Positions 19,337 to 29,725 of a stretch of DNA of 64,000 nt are shown piece after piece. The stretch spans positions 1 to 64,000 of the forward strand of contig CAIKNP010000009.1 in assembly GCA_903828785.1 (NCBI GenBank). Direction: 5' to 3'. The translations under genes and the position numbers were made by a program. How positions within the stretch are numbered: position 1 is the stretch's first letter; every line of letters begins with the position of its first letter. This DNA is from an uncultured Actinomycetes bacterium. Its GTDB lineage: Bacteria > Actinomycetota > Acidimicrobiia > Acidimicrobiales > RAAP-2. Under the pieces are notes generated by a model that was given only the letters and a program-made list of their open reading frames with translations, did no database searches and was not told the DNA's origin.

Positions 19337-19866
19337 GGACGAGCGTTCGGACCCAGAATCAAAATAATGTCGTCGCCGGTGGCACCAGGCACGGGACGAG
19401 CCGATCCCAGCGGTCGAGCCGCGGACAGAGGGACCTTAACGGCACTCGCAATTTCGGCGGCGGCCCACTGGTAGCCGGGGGCGTAATAGACGACGGTGGC
19501 AGCAAGGTGGGGACCATTAATCGGGGAGAGCGTGTCCCACCCTTGGGTTTCTAAATTAACGGTGAAGACGCGGGCCAGACCAGCGGTGTGGGTGCCGTTC
19601 GCTACCTGCACCGAGACCCGCGACTTTGGTGCGCGCTTCTGCACCGTTGCCACCGTGCTCGAGGTCGAACCACCCGTGTGCTTCGTTCCGTGCGTCGGGT
19701 GGTTTGTGGTTGGCGTGGCCGACGGCGTCGTTGGCGAGTGCGTGGCGCGCTCGACCACGAAAGCGGCGACGACGAAGACCAGCAGCAAAACGATCATCAC
19801 GGGCGTTGACGGCTGGTAGTGCGAGCCACCGGAGCGGTTCGGCTGGTCCAAAGAAGTACTCATCAC
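19333..19866 (-). CDS. LytR C-terminal-domain membrane-anchored protein
   Basis: One TM, Ser/Thr-rich linker, RVSVQVANGTHTAGLARVFTVNLETQGWDTLSP...ATVVYYAPGYQWAAAEIA. Confidence 0.78.
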   Translation of the reverse strand: MMSTSLDQPNRSGGSHYQPSTPVMIVLLLVFVVAAFVVERATHSPTTPSATPTTNHPTHGTKHTGGSTSSTVATVQKRAPKSRVSVQVANGTHTAGLARVFTVNLETQGWDTLSPINGPHLAATVVYYAPGYQWAAAEIASAVKVPLSAARPLGSARPVPGATGDDIILILGPNARP

Positions 19867-20455
19867 CTTCCAGCCTATTGCCCCATCGACTGTTCCCTCA
19901 CCGAAGAAGCTCTCGAGGGGGATCTGGTTCTACTTAACCGTGTGCAAAGACACCTGCCAGGCCAAAAACCAGCCGACAAAAGGGGACTGCAGCCGCAAGG
20001 CGCCGGGAGCAGAAGGTGGCGGCACCCAAGACGTCCTCTCCAAGATTTCCGCCCCAATGCACTTTTCCTCAGGTCACGAGTTTCAGCATTGGCCGTTTTG
20101 GTCGAATAACAATGGGTTCGGTCGTCAGACTCCAAATGCTTAGTTCGCCGTAGCGCCACGCCATTGGCCCATAGACCCCGCTCCCCTGTTCGTAGGCCTT
20201 GGCATGACTAAGAGCTATCAGGGGAGCGCAATCAACACAATGTGCTTCAAAAACACTTTCACGAGTGTGCCGCTCAAATTTGGTTTTGATGTTGTAAATC
20301 ATTTGATAATGCTTGCTTCCCGGTGTGACACTGTCGAGGGCCGTGGTCAAGAGCTTGCTTGGCAGCCCAGGCTCGCCAACGATTCACAATGAGCTCAATT
20401 TCAGAAGGGCTAGAATTGGTTTTCTGCCGAGGAAATATCAGTACGCAGAGCCGTA

Positions 20456-20527
20456 GCCGATGTAGCTCAGGGGCAGAGCAGGCGATTTGTAATCGTCAGG
20501 TCGGGGGTTCAATTCCCTCCATCGGCA
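20456..20527 (+). tRNA. tRNA-Thr(TGT)
   Basis: GCCGATG/CATCGGC acceptor, anticodon loop TTTGTAA, T-arm GGGGGTTCAATTCCCTC. Confidence 0.95.
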
Positions 20528-20723
20528 CGCTGCCAGTCACTCAGTGTCTTCGTGTGGGCCTTGTCATTCCGTGGCGCGAACTGACCATCGTTCGACAACC
20601 ACTCAATTGTTCGGCCAGGACGAAAAAATGTGAATTTCTCCCCGAAACCGAGTGGCGGCTCATGAGCAGAGTGGAAAGATGGTGGTGTTTCGGGACATCA
20701 AGAACGAGTAAGGGAAAATCGCG

Positions 20724-21167
20724 ATGGGTATGCAGTCCTCAGTTACTGAAACTATGAAGGAATTCCGTAGCTTTGCTCTTCGGGCAAACGCACTCGATCT
20801 GGCGATTGGAGTCGCCGTCGGAGGAGCCTTCACCGCCGTGGTGCAAGCCATCGTCTCGGGATTCTTCACACCGCTCATTGCGGCGATTTTTGGTCAAGCC
20901 AGTTTCGCGAATCTGTACTTCACGATCAACGGTAGCCACATCCTCTACGGCCTCTTCATCAATGCCATTGTTACCCTGCTGATCGTGTCAGCAACACTGT
21001 TCTTCTTTGTCGTGAAGCCGATTAATACCATTCGCCGACGCCTTGGCCACGACGCACCCGCACCACTTGTGGCTGCGTGCCCCGCGTGTCTGACGCCAAT
21101 CAACGTGGAGTCAAAGCGTTGTGCATCCTGCACCGAAGTGTTGCCGAGCGGTTGGGCCAACCTTTAA
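20724..21167 (+). CDS. mscL: Large-conductance mechanosensitive channel MscL with C-terminal Cys4 zinc-ribbon-like tail
   Basis: EFRSFALRANALDLAIGVAVGGAFTAVVQAIV...; tail CPACLTPINVESKRCASC. Confidence 0.92.
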   Translation: MGMQSSVTETMKEFRSFALRANALDLAIGVAVGGAFTAVVQAIVSGFFTPLIAAIFGQASFANLYFTINGSHILYGLFINAIVTLLIVSATLFFFVVKPINTIRRRLGHDAPAPLVAACPACLTPINVESKRCASCTEVLPSGWANL

Positions 21168-21994
21168 CTGACGAAAACCTCGACCATATTCATTTGGCCC
21201 GGGGCAATGGTTTGTTCGAAATGAATCACTACTGGATAGCCCAGGCTGGTCAGAAATCTCCGAAGGTGACTGCCGATCTGGAGGCTAAGGACTTTGGTCT
21301 TTGATGAATTTCCCACCCTGACGATGCTTATCCTGGACTTTCCCAAGGATTCAATTCGGTTGACAATTGGCTGAACCAACCTCGGATGGTCAGAAGAGAC
21401 TGCGCCAACAAATTCCATCACTGGGACGGCAGTGAGTTTTACCCATTGTGCGAACAGCGTTAAGTCGGTAGCAAATGAGAAGGTTGCCCCATTCGCGTAT
21501 TTCGTTCCGCTACCATCCGCTTTGGTGTTCCAACTAGAAAATGAGTAACCGACCTTCGAAAAAGCCGGTGAAAGCTTTGTGAAGAGCGTGAGGGTGGTGG
21601 GGGCGTTCTTAGTCTCAAGACTGTATTTGGAGTCGCTACTCGTCGCATTCTCGAAAAACGAAACGTTGTGAAATGCCGGTTTCCATTGTGCGTAAAGGCT
21701 GAGATCAGAGCCGAAGCCATAGACCGCGGCATTCGCGTAGGAAGTACCCGTTCCGTTCGGCGACGTGTTCCAATCAAAAAATGTATAACCCGGATTACTG
21801 AATTGGGGTGAGAGCGATGAAAATGAAGTTAAATTCGTCGCGATTGAGCTTGTTTGGGAGGCCAAGACTGAAGAGGCAACCTTCGGGTTCTCGAAAAATG
21901 TAACCGTGTGGAAAGTAGTTGCATTTGCGGGAACAGGCAAGGTCACAGACAATCCCATTTGAAGCAGTAGACCAGCCAGCAAAAGTTTCTTCAT
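21164..21994 (-). CDS. Secreted protein with two InlB B-repeat (Listeria-Bacteroides) domains
   Basis: Signal peptide MKKLLLAGLLLQMGLSVTLPVPANA; repeats ...GYTFFDWNTSPNGTGTSYANAA... and ...GYSFSSWNTKADGSGTKYANGA... Confidence 0.82.
   Translation of the reverse strand: MKKLLLAGLLLQMGLSVTLPVPANATTFHTVTFFENPKVASSVLASQTSSIATNLTSFSSLSPQFSNPGYTFFDWNTSPNGTGTSYANAAVYGFGSDLSLYAQWKPAFHNVSFFENATSSDSKYSLETKNAPTTLTLFTKLSPAFSKVGYSFSSWNTKADGSGTKYANGATFSFATDLTLFAQWVKLTAVPVMEFVGAVSSDHPRLVQPIVNRIESLGKSRISIVRVGNSSKTKVLSLQIGSHLRRFLTSLGYPVVIHFEQTIAPGQMNMVEVFVS
21434..21913 (-). repeat. Two tandem about 80-aa InlB B-repeats (protein-level repeat, approximate bounds)
   Basis: FHTVTFFEN...LYAQWKPA and FHNVSFFEN...LFAQWVKL. 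Confidence 0.75.
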
Positions 21995-22075
21995 ACCAAC
22001 CCCAACCTGGTAACGCCTCGTAATTGACCAGAATCGACATGTTACGCAGACCGAATGGTCTTTGTCTAGGGGAAT

Positions 22076-22918
22076 TTAGGAGCGCAGCGCTCGCTGACGA
22101 GCAACTTCGAAGGCGGCAATCGAAACAGCCACACCGGCATTCAGCGAAACAATCTTGCCGATTTGAGGGATGGATACAACAGCTTGGCAACGCTTACGCG
22201 TGAGGGCCGACATGCCGTTTTCTTCTCCACCGACGACGAGCGCCACCGGTGTTGACCCAAGGTCGAGGTCGTAGAGAGAATCCTTTGATTCGCCCGCGAG
22301 ACCCACGGTCAAAATTCCTGCCTTGTTCATCGCTTCAATAGCGGTCGGAATTCCGCCGACGTCACTGAAGGTGAGGTACTCGATTGCCCCCACGGCAGTC
22401 TTTGTGACCGTTGGTGATATGCGCGCTGAGCGGTGACGAGGAACGACTACTCCGCTCACCCCCGCCCCATCAGCGCTACGCAGCATGGCCCCGAGATTGC
22501 GAGGGTCGGTCACCCCATCGCAGACGAGGAGAAAGGGGTTGGCCTGTTCGAGCAAGGTTTCAAGCGGCACCGTGTCGAGACGACCGGCCATCGCCATGAC
22601 TCCCTGGTGACCTTCGGTGCGGGCTTCGCGATCGAGCCGCGCCATCGACACCATCTGCGTGGGGATACGTTGCCGCTGAGCTTCGCGTTCAATTGCGTCG
22701 AGCATTTCGGAAGGATCTTGGGAGTCCGCAATGAAGATGCGGTTGACCGGACGGCGCCGGGCCTTTAAGAGTTCGAGCACGGCGTGACGACCTTCAACTT
22801 GCTCACCGCCGAGACCCTCCTTGTCACGGTTTGCGACAGGGCGCTGGCCGACCTGACGACCTTGAATGGGACGGCCGCCTTGGCGGGGTGAGCGACGGGG
22901 GGCGGGGCGGGGACTCAA
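22076..22918 (-). CDS. rlmB: 23S rRNA (guanosine-2'-O-)-methyltransferase RlmB-like (SPOUT)
   Basis: VEGRHAVLELLKARRRPVNRIFIAD...DPRNLGAMLRSADGAGVSGVVVPRHRSARISPTVTKTAVGA...NAGVAVSIAAFEV. Confidence 0.93.
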   Translation of the reverse strand: MSPRPAPRRSPRQGGRPIQGRQVGQRPVANRDKEGLGGEQVEGRHAVLELLKARRRPVNRIFIADSQDPSEMLDAIEREAQRQRIPTQMVSMARLDREARTEGHQGVMAMAGRLDTVPLETLLEQANPFLLVCDGVTDPRNLGAMLRSADGAGVSGVVVPRHRSARISPTVTKTAVGAIEYLTFSDVGGIPTAIEAMNKAGILTVGLAGESKDSLYDLDLGSTPVALVVGGEENGMSALTRKRCQAVVSIPQIGKIVSLNAGVAVSIAAFEVARQRALRS

Positions 22919-24015
22919 CTGAACTCCTCTAGTAAGACAACGGCATTCGCCGCTATTCCTTCAACTCGACCGATAGCACCGAGGCCCTCCGTGGTGGTGG
23001 CCTTGACGGATACGACGCAGCCCACCAGCTCGGACAAGGCCTTCGCCATGGCGGGCATAAAGCCCACGAGTTTCGGTCGCTCGGCGATGATGGTCACGTC
23101 GGCCGAGGTGACCCGGTAGCCCAAGAGAGCAAGGTGCTCAAGCACCTTCGAAAGCAGAACTCGGGAAGAAACGCCCGCCCAATTGGGATCGCTGTCAGGA
23201 AAGTGACGACCGAGATCACCGAGGTTGGCAGCACCGAGGAGGGCGTCACAGAGGGCGTGCGTGGCGACGTCGGCGTCGGAGTGCCCGTCGAGACCAGGGG
23301 AACCCTTCACCTCAGTCAGTCCGAGCCAGAGTGAACGCTCGGGGTCGGCACTAAAACGGTGCACGTCAATGCCGTGACCAATCTTCATGGTGGCTCCCCG
23401 CAGGCGCCGGAGACGCTCAAGGTCGCCCGGATCCGTAATCTTTATGTTGTCACGTTCACCATCGACAATGACGACACGACCACCGATGGACTCCACCAAG
23501 GCGGCATCATCGGTGGCGCGCTCGAGTGAGGCGTGCGCGTTGACGAGCGTCTCGCGGCGAAAGGCCTGCGGGGTTTGCACCGTGACCAAATCCTCGCGCG
23601 CCACCGTGCCAACCACCTCGTGGTCAATCACGCGCTTGACCGTATCGGTCACCGCGAGGGCGGGAATGGCGGCGTCCGCGCCGAGCAACACGGCGTTGAC
23701 GACCCGCAAGAAGAGTTCGGCGGAGGCCTGCGGGCGGGCGGCGTCGTGTACCACGACCACGTCGGCGAAGGGAAGAACGCTGAGCCCCGCTCGGACGGAA
23801 TCCGAGCGAGTGTCCCCGCCAACAACCACCAGGTCGGCTCCTTCACCAGACCCGGCGTAGTCACTGGGGACTACCAGCACGACGACGTCAGCGACGCTGC
23901 GAGCAAGCGAGACGGCGTGCGCCGCCATGGAAACTGACCCGAAGGGCAGGAACTGCTTTGGACCACCGAAGCGAACTCCGCGTCCGCCGGCAACGACGAC
24001 GGCGGCGACGCTCAC
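22915..24015 (-). CDS. ispDF: Bifunctional IspD-IspF
   Basis: IspD VVVAGGRGVRFGGPKQF...VHDAARP; IspF MKIGHGIDVHRF...GHSDADVATHALCDALLGAANLGDLGRHFPDSD. Confidence 0.95.
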   Translation of the reverse strand: MSVAAVVVAGGRGVRFGGPKQFLPFGSVSMAAHAVSLARSVADVVVLVVPSDYAGSGEGADLVVVGGDTRSDSVRAGLSVLPFADVVVVHDAARPQASAELFLRVVNAVLLGADAAIPALAVTDTVKRVIDHEVVGTVAREDLVTVQTPQAFRRETLVNAHASLERATDDAALVESIGGRVVIVDGERDNIKITDPGDLERLRRLRGATMKIGHGIDVHRFSADPERSLWLGLTEVKGSPGLDGHSDADVATHALCDALLGAANLGDLGRHFPDSDPNWAGVSSRVLLSKVLEHLALLGYRVTSADVTIIAERPKLVGFMPAMAKALSELVGCVVSVKATTTEGLGAIGRVEGIAANAVVLLEEFS

Positions 24016-24017
24016 GA

Positions 24018-24506
24018 CTAGGGCAGCACCGAGGCGAGTTTGGCCTCTGCGGCTTCGGTGTCCACGTTCAGGGCGAAGGTCAGTTCCGAAACCAAGATTT
24101 GACGAGCTCGGGTCAACATTCGCTTCTCGCCCGCCGACAGGCCCTTGTCCTTGTCGCGAAGCGAGAGGTTGCGCACGACCTCGGCCACCTGGTAGATGTC
24201 GCCGGAGCGAAGCTTCTCGGAGTGGTTCTTAAAGCGACGCGACCAGTTGGTGGGCATGCGCGCTTCCTTCTTGCGAAGCACGGCGAAGACTTCCTCGACT
24301 TCTTCGTCGTTAATTACGTCGCGGAGACCCACCGACTCGGCGTTCGCGACCGGCACCATGAGCACCAAGTCGGTGTAGGCAACCTTGAGCCTGAGATAGT
24401 CCTGCTTGACGTCAAAGGCAGTGATTTTCTCAATCTTCTCCACGGTGCAGGCACCGTGGTGGGGATAGACGAGTCGATCGCCCTTCTTGTACTTTTGAAC
24501 GGCCAT
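24018..24506 (-). CDS. carD: CarD family transcriptional regulator
   Basis: FKKGDRLVYPHHGACTVEKIE-type RNAP-interacting domain; WSRRFKNHSEKLRSGDIYQVAEVVRNL. Confidence 0.95.
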   Translation of the reverse strand: MAVQKYKKGDRLVYPHHGACTVEKIEKITAFDVKQDYLRLKVAYTDLVLMVPVANAESVGLRDVINDEEVEEVFAVLRKKEARMPTNWSRRFKNHSEKLRSGDIYQVAEVVRNLSLRDKDKGLSAGEKRMLTRARQILVSELTFALNVDTEAAEAKLASVLP

Positions 24507-24633
24507 GTACGCGGGTTCTCCTCATAGAGCAGTCGCCAAGCGGCGAAAGGGGATTTACCATTCTAGCCTATTTTTCCACAGACGTGACCGATGAGGCGTA
24601 TCAGTGGCGTTTCCGCCTTGGGAAATGGGCTAC

Positions 24634-27138
24634 CTAGGCCGTTGGAGCGGTGTCTTCGAAGTCCACTGAAGGCGGCAAAGCCTCAACGCCTTCGAAGGTC
24701 AATTCCGGTCCGTTCGGCCCTTCGATGACGTCAACCACGATGGTCTGCGGTGCGTGGAACTCCTTGAACAGGATCTTTTCGCTCAAGACGTCCTCAACGT
24801 AGTGCTGCACGGCACGGCGCAAGGGGCGGGCCCCCAACTCGCGGTCGTAGCCCTTGTCGGCCAAGAAGCCCTGGGCCCCCGCGGACAACTCGAGGCCAAG
24901 ACCCTGGTTCGACAACTGCTCGCGCAAGCGACCAATGAAGAGCTGAGCAATCTCAATGACTTCTTCCTTGGTCAACTCGTGGAAGACGATGGTGTCGTCA
25001 ATACGGTTGAGGAACTCCGGTCGGAAGTGGCTCTTCAATGCCGCCTGAACCTTTTCCTTCATCCGTTCGTAACTGGCGAGGTCGTCGCCCTTACCAAAGC
25101 CCATGGTCTTACGCAGGTCGGCCGTTCCGAGGTTGGAGGTCATGATCAAGATGGTGTTCTTGAAATCGACCTGGCGACCCTGCGCGTCCGTCAAGCGACC
25201 ATCTTCGAGGATCTGCAACAAGGTGTTGAAGACGTCGGGGTGCGCTTTTTCGACTTCGTCGAACAAGACCACCGAGAAGGGCTTACGGCGAACCGCTTCG
25301 GTCAGCTGACCACCCTCGTCGTAGCCGACGTAACCGGGGGGCGATCCAACGAGACGACTCACCGAGTGCTTCTCCATGTATTCGGACATGTCGAGCTGGA
25401 TAAGCGCGTCCTGATCGTCGAAGAGGAATTCCGCCAAGGTCTTGGCCAACTCGGTCTTACCGACACCGGTGGGACCAAGAAAGATGAACGATCCGCCGGG
25501 ACGCTTGGGGTCCTTTAGACCAGCGCGCGTGCGGCGAATGGCCCGACTCAAGGCGCTGACTGCTTCGTTCTGACCAATGATGCGCTTGTGGAGTTCTTCC
25601 TCCATACGCAGCAACTTCGCGGTTTCTTCTTCGGTGAGACGGTAGACCGGGATGCCGGTCCAGTTAGCCAGTACTTCAGCGATGGTGTCTTCGTCAACGA
25701 GGTCGAAGGTGTCGCCGCCCGAAGCCTTAACGCTTGCGTCGAGCTCGTCCTTCTTGGTCAGTAGCTCGCGCTCCTGCTCCTCGAGAGCCTTGGCCTGGTC
25801 GATGGCCCCCTTCTCCATGGCCGTTTCCTTGTCCGCGCGAACGCGAGCGATGTCCTCGTCGATCTTCTTGGCAGCCGGTGGCGCGACCATGCGACGAATG
25901 CGCAGACGCGAGCCCGCTTCGTCAATCAAGTCAATCGCCTTGTCCGGCAGGAAGCGGTCAGCGATGTAGCGATCGGCCAGATTGGCGGCGGCCACCAGAG
26001 CCTGGTCGGTGATCTTCACCGCGTGGAACTCTTCGTACACTTCGCGAAGACCCTTAAGGATGTCGATAGTCATAGCCACGGAGGGCTGGTCGACCTTAAC
26101 GGGCTGGAAGCGACGCTCCAGGGCGGCGTCCTTCTCGATGTGCTTACGGTACTCGTCGATGGTCGTCGCACCAACGGTCTGCAGTTCGCCACGAGCCAAC
26201 ATCGGCTTCAAGATCGAAGCGGCGTCAATGGCGCCCTCGGCGGCTCCCGCCCCCACCAGGGTGTGGATCTCGTCAATGAAGAGAATGATGTCTCCACGGG
26301 TGCGAATTTCCTTCAGCACCTTCTTGAGGCGCTCCTCGAAATCACCGCGGTAGCGCGAACCGGCCACCAGCGCTCCGAGGTCGAGGGTGTAGAGCTGCTT
26401 GTCGGCCAGCGTCACGGGTACCTGTCCGGCGACGATCTTCTGGGCCAAGCCCTCTACGATGGCGGTCTTACCAACACCGGGTTCACCGATGAGGACGGGG
26501 TTGTTCTTCGTGCGTCGCGACAAGACCTGCATGACGCGCTCGACTTCTTTTTCTCGTCCCACCAAGGGGTCGAGCTTGCCCTCGCGGGCGTACTGCGTGA
26601 GGTTGCGACCGAACTGGTCGAGGACGGCCGAGCCACCCTGGGAATCGCTGTCGCCACCCTTGGAGGAAGACGAGGGGCTGGAGGTGCCGCTTTCCTTACC
26701 GGCCTGACCAGTCATCATTTGAATTACCTGGGTGCGAACGCGGGCCATGTCGGCGCCCAATTCGTTAAGCACCTGAGCGGCGATTCCGTCACCCTCGCGA
26801 ACCAGTCCCAGCAACATGTGCTCAGTGCCGATGTAGGAGTGTCCGAGTTGCAGCGCTTCACGCAAGGAGAGCTCCAGGACCTTCTTCGCCCGTGGCGTGA
26901 AGGGGGGCGAGCCGGGGCTCGGCGTGGCGTTAGGGGTGATGTGCTCTTCCACTTTTTCGCGAACCACGTCAAAGGTGACCCCTAGTGCGTCAAGGGTCTT
27001 GGCGGCGACGCCTTCGCCTTCTCGAATCAGACCCAGGAGGATGTGCTCAGTGCCTATGAAGGCGTGATTCAAATCACGCGCTTCTTCCTGGGCGAGTACG
27101 AGGACTCGACGGGCTCGGTCTGTAAATCGCTCGAACAA
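24634..27138 (-). CDS. clpC: ATP-dependent Clp protease ATP-binding subunit ClpC
   Basis: [45 protein letters not shown]; two Walker A sites [19 protein letters not shown] segment. Confidence 0.98.
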   Translation of the reverse strand: MFERFTDRARRVLVLAQEEARDLNHAFIGTEHILLGLIREGEGVAAKTLDALGVTFDVVREKVEEHITPNATPSPGSPPFTPRAKKVLELSLREALQLGHSYIGTEHMLLGLVREGDGIAAQVLNELGADMARVRTQVIQMMTGQAGKESGTSSPSSSSKGGDSDSQGGSAVLDQFGRNLTQYAREGKLDPLVGREKEVERVMQVLSRRTKNNPVLIGEPGVGKTAIVEGLAQKIVAGQVPVTLADKQLYTLDLGALVAGSRYRGDFEERLKKVLKEIRTRGDIILFIDEIHTLVGAGAAEGAIDAASILKPMLARGELQTVGATTIDEYRKHIEKDAALERRFQPVKVDQPSVAMTIDILKGLREVYEEFHAVKITDQALVAAANLADRYIADRFLPDKAIDLIDEAGSRLRIRRMVAPPAAKKIDEDIARVRADKETAMEKGAIDQAKALEEQERELLTKKDELDASVKASGGDTFDLVDEDTIAEVLANWTGIPVYRLTEEETAKLLRMEEELHKRIIGQNEAVSALSRAIRRTRAGLKDPKRPGGSFIFLGPTGVGKTELAKTLAEFLFDDQDALIQLDMSEYMEKHSVSRLVGSPPGYVGYDEGGQLTEAVRRKPFSVVLFDEVEKAHPDVFNTLLQILEDGRLTDAQGRQVDFKNTILIMTSNLGTADLRKTMGFGKGDDLASYERMKEKVQAALKSHFRPEFLNRIDDTIVFHELTKEEVIEIAQLFIGRLREQLSNQGLGLELSAGAQGFLADKGYDRELGARPLRRAVQHYVEDVLSEKILFKEFHAPQTIVVDVIEGPNGPELTFEGVEALPPSVDFEDTAPTA

Positions 27139-27349
27139 TTGAATTCCTTTTTTCTTGGTAACCAGAGTGTATAGGTGGAATGTGACCGCGAAATCTCTCC
27201 CCCGTGACCAGTACGAACAGAGTCAAAAAGCCTAGGGCTTCACTGGCAAAACGCCGGCGCCTCCCAAAACGCGCGGCGCGGCGCCACGGGTCCAGCGCTC
27301 ACCGCTGCGGCGAAAGGAGTGCCCGAGAGATACCTCTAGGCTGGAGGGT

Positions 27350-28324
27350 GTGAACCCCTACCAGCACTTGCAATTGCCGTTGGTCGAGGGGGACGTCGCC
27401 CGGCTTGAAGGACTTCTCGCCGAATCGGTCATTTTCGGCGACGCGTACCTCGATTCCGTCACCACCCACCTCATCTACGCGGGCGGCAAGCGTTTGCGGC
27501 CTCTACTCGCCGTCGCCTGTGCCACTTTTGGAGAACGCGAGGCGACCAGGGAAGACCTGATGGGCGGGGTGGCCGTGGAGTTAATGCACCTGGCGTCGCT
27601 CTATCACGACGACGTTATGGACGAAGCAGAAATCCGTCGCAATGTCGAGAGCGTGAACGCCCGCTACGGCAACCTCATCGCCATTGTCGCCGGTGACTAC
27701 CTCATGGCCCGTTCGGCCGGCATCGCCGCCGATCACGGGGTCGAGATGGCTCGCCTCATGGCCCACACCCTGGCCTGGCTGACCCGCGGACAGGCGGCGG
27801 AGGTCCAGACCATCTACAACGTCGAGCGCAGCGAGGCCCAGTACTACGACGCCATCGAAGGTAAGACTGCGGCCCTGATGAGTGCCTCGTGCCAAGTGGG
27901 CGCGATCACCGCCGGACACGCCCCCGAGGTCTTGGCGGCGCTCACCGAGTTCGGCCGGTGCTTCGGCATGGTGTACCAACTACGCGACGACATCCTCGAC
28001 GTCATCGACGTCAATAACAAGCTCGGCAAGCCGGCGGGGCAGGACCTGGCCGAGGGCGTCTACAACTTGCCCACCATCCTCGCTTTGCGCTCAGCCGCCG
28101 GCGACGAGTTGCGCACCATTCTGGGAACCCCCCTGGACGATGCGCAACGCGAACGCGCACGGGAACTCGTGATGGGGAGCGGCGGCATTGAAGGCGCCAT
28201 CGCCGCGGCCGCCGCTTTCTCGGAACAAGCCCGTGCAGCCCTCACCCTCGTGCCGAGCCCGGGAGTGCAACTCGGTCTCGGTCGTTTCGTCGACTCGCTA
28301 ATGACCGAGTTTCCGGGTTTCTAG
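27350..28324 (+). CDS. Trans-polyprenyl diphosphate synthase
   Basis: [37 protein letters not shown]. Confidence 0.93.
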   Translation: MNPYQHLQLPLVEGDVARLEGLLAESVIFGDAYLDSVTTHLIYAGGKRLRPLLAVACATFGEREATREDLMGGVAVELMHLASLYHDDVMDEAEIRRNVESVNARYGNLIAIVAGDYLMARSAGIAADHGVEMARLMAHTLAWLTRGQAAEVQTIYNVERSEAQYYDAIEGKTAALMSASCQVGAITAGHAPEVLAALTEFGRCFGMVYQLRDDILDVIDVNNKLGKPAGQDLAEGVYNLPTILALRSAAGDELRTILGTPLDDAQRERARELVMGSGGIEGAIAAAAAFSEQARAALTLVPSPGVQLGLGRFVDSLMTEFPGF

Positions 28325-29725
28325 TCGCGCAAGGGTTTTAGCGTCGGGAAGGCAATTACTTCTCGAATATTCGATACGTCCGCGATCAGCATCACCAGTC
28401 GGTCAATGCCTACGCCCAAGCCCGCGGTCGGGGGCAGTCCCCCACTCCAGTGACTTAACGAAGTCTTCGTCGATCTGCATGGCTTCGTCGTCGCCGGCGG
28501 CGGCCAGTCGGGCTTGGTCCTCGAAACGCGCGCGCTGATCGACGGGGTCAATGAGCTCACTAAAACCGTTGGAGAGCTCGCGACCAGCGGCGTAGGACTC
28601 GAAGCGCTCCGTGAGCTCCGGGTCCGCCTGGTGGCGTCGAGCCAGTGGCGAGATTTCCACGGGAAAATCCGTGACGAAGATGGGGTGCCACAATTGTTCA
28701 CCGCAGGCTTCTCCCAGCAGTTCCTCGAGGCAACGTCCCGGTCCCCACGAAGGCTGCGCCGTCACGTCGTAGCGGGCGAGTAACTCGACCAAGCGTTCAC
28801 GAGGCGTGTGCACCGACAAGCTTTCCCCGAGGGTTTCCGACACGAGTTCGGCCATGGTTCGTCGGGGCCACGGCGTCGCGAAGGAGAAGGGACGACCTTG
28901 GTATTCGACCTCGGTGGTCCCGAGCACGTCCAGGGCGACGCCCGCGACGAGTTCCTCGGTGAAGGTCATCATGTCCTCGTAGTTCCAATACGCCGCGTAG
29001 AGCTCGAGGGAGGTGAACTCGGGATTGTGACGGGGGCTTACGCCCTCGTTGCGGAACACCCGACCGAGTTCAAAGACGCGCTCGTAACCGCCAACCACTA
29101 GACGCTTCAACCAGAGTTCGGGGGCGATACGTAAAAAGAACGCCGAATCCAGCGCGTTATGGTGCGTGCGAAAGGGCCGCGCGGCGGCCCCCGTTGGTAC
29201 GGCGTTCAAGATCGGGGTTTCCACCTCCATGAAGCCCTGGTCCCAGCAGCGTTGGCGCACGGCCCGCACTACGGCACTGCGTCGCGTCAGAGCCTGGCGG
29301 GTTTCGGGATTCGCCCAAAGGTCGGCCTCCCGGTGTCGGTAACGCAAATCGAAGTCGGCAATGCCAGCCCACTTGTCGCCAAAATTGTGGAGGGCTTCGG
29401 CCAAACGAACCCAGGTGTGTACCTTGACGGAGAGCTCGCCGCGCTTGGTGCGCACCACTTCGCCAGTGACCCCCACCCAGTCACCCAGGTGCAGTTTGGT
29501 GAATTCTTCGAAGTTCTCGGCCACGGCCGACAATAAGAACAGTTGAATCTCGCCACTGGAGTCGCGCAGAGTGGCGAAGGCCAGCTTCCCCTGGCTGCGC
29601 AGCAACATGACTCGTCCGGCCACGTTAACGACGTCACCCGACTCCTCACCATCGGTCAAGTGACCGTAGGTGGCCTGCAGAGCGGCCGCGAAGGCGTTGT
29701 GGTCAAAGGTGTAGGGGGTGGTCAC
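28321..29725 (-). CDS. lysS: Lysyl-tRNA synthetase (class II), split by a 1-nt frameshift near 28439-28443
   Basis: ORF 28403..29725 carries motifs 1-2; C-terminal motif 3 [39 protein letters not shown] lies in the frame of ORF 28321..28701. Confidence 0.92.

Noticed and set aside
26023-26985. 320-aa ORF antisense to clpC
   Set aside because: Antisense shadow of ClpC.
28421-28460. Programmed ribosomal frameshift in lysS
   Set aside because: No recognised slippery heptamer plus stimulator; homopolymer indel is more likely.
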